Shown here piece after piece: positions 40,869 through 42,213 of a stretch of 42,213 nucleotides of DNA. Location of the stretch: the IMG/VR virus record IMGVR_UViG_3300025118_000036, positions 1-42,213 of that record; one strand, written 5' to 3'. The DNA is from a virus. Numbering within the stretch: the first letter of the stretch is position 1; each line of letters opens with the position of its first letter. A program made the translations under genes and the position numbers. The notes beneath the pieces are model-generated. The model saw nothing but the letters and a program-made list of their open reading frames with translations. It was not told where the DNA came from and searched no databases.

Positions 40869-41034
40869 TGATCGAATGAGGCTGCTAGAGCTTCTAGATG
40901 CAGCTAAAAAAGAAGTTTCCGCTGCTAAGGTTGAAGTGGTGCATTGCAAATCTAATAGAGTCAATGGGCGAGTCCTATCAGACGGGGAATACTATACCTT
41001 TAGTGATAAAAAGGTTATAAACTCTAAAGTCTGA
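40855..41034 (+). CDS. 59-residue unknown protein
   Basis: ATG 40855 (or 40858) overlaps the end of the previous gene and runs to TGA 41032-41034. GGGAAATGGGAAAG upstream is a plausible binding site. The N-terminal half is an amphipathic helix (RMRLLELLDAAKKEVSAAK), the rest a short strand-like segment (GRVLSDGEYYTFSDKK). It fills the gap before the lysis enzyme gene, and codon use matches the neighbours. Function unknown. Confidence 0.55.
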   Translation: MMQRNDRMRLLELLDAAKKEVSAAKVEVVHCKSNRVNGRVLSDGEYYTFSDKKVINSKV

Positions 41035-41071
41035 CCATAAGGTTAGTGCTAACCCACCAGATAGGTGAATA

Positions 41072-41674
41072 ATGGGATACTCGTTACCCCCTGTTTTGCA
41101 GCACATTCAATCGCTTGGTTACCGAGTATTTACTACTGGTGCCTACAACCTAAACCTGTTTGGTATTCGTGGCAAAAACCGAGAATCTGATCAGTTTGAT
41201 GACTTACTTGGGTGTGCTTATAAAACCGAAGAGGGCGGGGGTTGGCATGTTCGTTATTGGCCAGCCACAACAGACCCAGGCGCATTCTGTTTGCAAAACC
41301 CAACTGTTTATGGGACTGAGCTTGGCACAGCCATTTATAAACCTGGACAATATAGAGGCGTATATGAGGTTGGTATGCACAGAGGTAAATACCTAGCACT
41401 TGTCCAAACAGGGGGTAAAATCAAAGTCTACAGGGATTCCGATAGGGATACTGTATTAGATATGAATGAGTCCTCAGTACAAGAGGGGTACTTTGGCTGC
41501 AATATCCATAAGGCTGGTAAGGAAAGCACTCGCGTTGGAAAATGGAGCGCTGGGTGCCAAGTCCACGCCACCGAAAAAGGCCATTTGGAAATGATGGAAT
41601 TAGTGGGGCTTCAATTGGGCCACCACCCTACATGGAAGAAAGTAACATATACGCTACTAGATCAGTGGTGGTAA
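41072..41674 (+). CDS. Putative endolysin: cysteine hydrolase-like protein with SxGC motif
   Basis: This 200-residue protein has AGGTGA before its ATG. NIHKAGKESTRVGKWSAGC at 144-162 combines a histidine (146) and S-A-G-C (159-162). This resembles the H...[S/T]xGC catalytic pattern of YkuD-type L,D-transpeptidases and related peptidoglycan enzymes. WHVRYWPATTDPGAF and KVYRDSDRDTVLDMNE are further conserved-looking blocks. No signal peptide is seen, so release would need the holin. Its place before a holin-like gene supports lysis. The fold assignment is tentative. Confidence 0.55.
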   Translation: MGYSLPPVLQHIQSLGYRVFTTGAYNLNLFGIRGKNRESDQFDDLLGCAYKTEEGGGWHVRYWPATTDPGAFCLQNPTVYGTELGTAIYKPGQYRGVYEVGMHRGKYLALVQTGGKIKVYRDSDRDTVLDMNESSVQEGYFGCNIHKAGKESTRVGKWSAGCQVHATEKGHLEMMELVGLQLGHHPTWKKVTYTLLDQWW

Positions 41675-41686
41675 AAGGAGAGAGAA

Positions 41687-41896
41687 ATGCCAGATAAACT
41701 CAAAAGTCGTAAATTTTGGTTCGCCCTGCTTGGTGCAGTGCTACCAATTATTGCTCAATATTTTAGTTCTGAAGTTGAACTAAGTGAAGCTCTTCAACTT
41801 AGTACAGGTGTCATTGCTGCTTACTTGTTTGGTCAAGGGTACGTAGACGGTAAAGCGTTGGAAGGTGTAGTGCCTGAACCGCAAAAAGAAGAGTAA
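41687..41896 (+). CDS. Holin-like membrane protein
   Basis: This 69-residue protein has AAGGAGAG before the ATG. Basic KLKSRKFW precedes a first hydrophobic helix (10-26), an acidic loop, a second helix (38-53), and an acidic tail (PEPQKEE). The two-helix layout and position directly after the putative endolysin fit a small holin, which forms membrane pores for endolysin release. Confidence 0.65.
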   Translation: MPDKLKSRKFWFALLGAVLPIIAQYFSSEVELSEALQLSTGVIAAYLFGQGYVDGKALEGVVPEPQKEE

Positions 41897-41920
41897 TTAT
41901 TTTCTCAACGGGGAGAAATC

Positions 41921-42160
41921 ATGAGTCTTAAAGATAAACTAGAAAAACTGAAAGCCAAGAAGCATTCTGCTGTTATTTGGACAGGAATCCTATTGATCGC
42001 AGTTGCAACCCTTCTTGCGCCACTTTGCATTGGTGGTGGAGAAGAAGTGCCACAGGCTGAGCCATTAGCGGCTGTAGAAGATCCAGCAGAAGCTGAAGAA
42101 GCTGAAGAGGCTGAAGAGGCCCCGCTACCAGAAGCGGAAGAAACTCAAGAGGCTGAATAG
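41921..42160 (+). CDS. Single-pass membrane protein with acidic repeat tail
   Basis: This 79-residue protein has GGGGAG before its ATG. Lys-rich residues 1-15 precede one hydrophobic helix (16-38). The rest is almost only E, A and P, made partly by a 9-bp tandem repeat near 42090-42118 (GCTGAAGAA/GAGG). It may be a second holin-type or lysis-accessory protein. The basic front and acidic rear suggest N-in topology. Confidence 0.6.
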   Translation: MSLKDKLEKLKAKKHSAVIWTGILLIAVATLLAPLCIGGGEEVPQAEPLAAVEDPAEAEEAEEAEEAPLPEAEETQEAE

Positions 42161-42162
42161 GT

Positions 42163-42213
42163 ATGCAAGAAGGCGTACTACTCGCCCTTGGGGCGCTGGC
42201 GGCTGGGGGTCTA
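42163..42213 (+). CDS. Start of a gene cut by the window end
   Basis: ATG 42163, two bases after the previous stop, opens a frame with at least 17 codons: MQEGVLLALGALAAGGL. The hydrophobic, Ala/Gly-rich opening suggests a membrane segment or signal. The upstream GAGG is a possible binding site. The product cannot be identified. Confidence 0.45.
   Translation, partial: MQEGVLLALGALAAGGL

Noticed and set aside
1-42213. CRISPR arrays, tRNA genes, insertion sequences and integrase
   Set aside because: The 30-bp repeats lack spacers of regular size, no T-loop-like GTTCRANYC cloverleaf was seen, and no transposase or integrase motifs were found on either strand.

Overview
The window is almost entirely the structural and packaging half of a double-stranded DNA tailed phage. 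Nearly all genes lie on the + strand, are tightly packed, and follow the classic order: terminase, portal, protease/scaffold, capsid, connectors, tail tube, tail chaperones, tape measure, tip proteins, fibres, lysis. A 1697-residue tape-measure protein, a tail tube protein, a frameshifted tail chaperone pair and no visible sheath or baseplate gene point to long-tailed siphovirus morphology. The terminase is of the lambda GpA type. No integrase, repressor, polymerase or tRNA gene is visible. The host cannot be read from the sequence; Shine-Dalgarno sites of the AGGAGG type are common, so it is bacterial.

Layout. 1-3.2 kb: the end of an incoming gene, then a gene-poor region with several repeat families (G7 tracts, GACACCGACC boxes, 30-bp tandem repeats), two or three small genes, a dense cluster of GATC sites, and a minus-strand phage Dam-type adenine methyltransferase. 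3.7-5.9 kb: small unknown genes, several with zinc-ribbon cysteines, including an FmdB-like protein. 5.8-8.8 kb: putative small and clear large terminase subunits. 9.4-15.1 kb: portal fused to a MuF-like tail, an S78-type prohead protease with an in-frame nested scaffold, and the major capsid protein, followed by a terminator. 15.2 kb: a small gene with a winged-helix-like end and its own promoter candidate. 15.7-23.4 kb: head-tail connector genes interrupted by an unusual cassette: a dTDP-glucose 4,6-dehydratase-like enzyme, a P-loop sulfotransferase-like protein, and a 974-residue protein with three glycosyltransferase-A-like domains and a TPR-like end. 23.4-30.8 kb: two zinc-ribbon proteins, tail tube, tail chaperones joined by a probable -1 frameshift at CCCTTTT, and tape measure. 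30.8-40.2 kb: tail-tip and fibre proteins, one with a lectin-like front and sialidase-type Asp-boxes. 40.2-42.2 kb: a probable lysis module (membrane/coiled-coil protein, SxGC hydrolase-like protein, holin-like and other small membrane proteins), cut by the window end.

The most interesting feature is the sugar/sulfate cassette inside the head-to-tail gene block. Its position suggests that the phage modifies its own virion, or host surface glycans, during late expression. The second is the repeat- and GATC-rich region beside the phage's own Dam-type methyltransferase, a candidate replication or control region. Two near-identical leader elements upstream of the protease/scaffold/capsid block and of the tail tube gene suggest shared late control.
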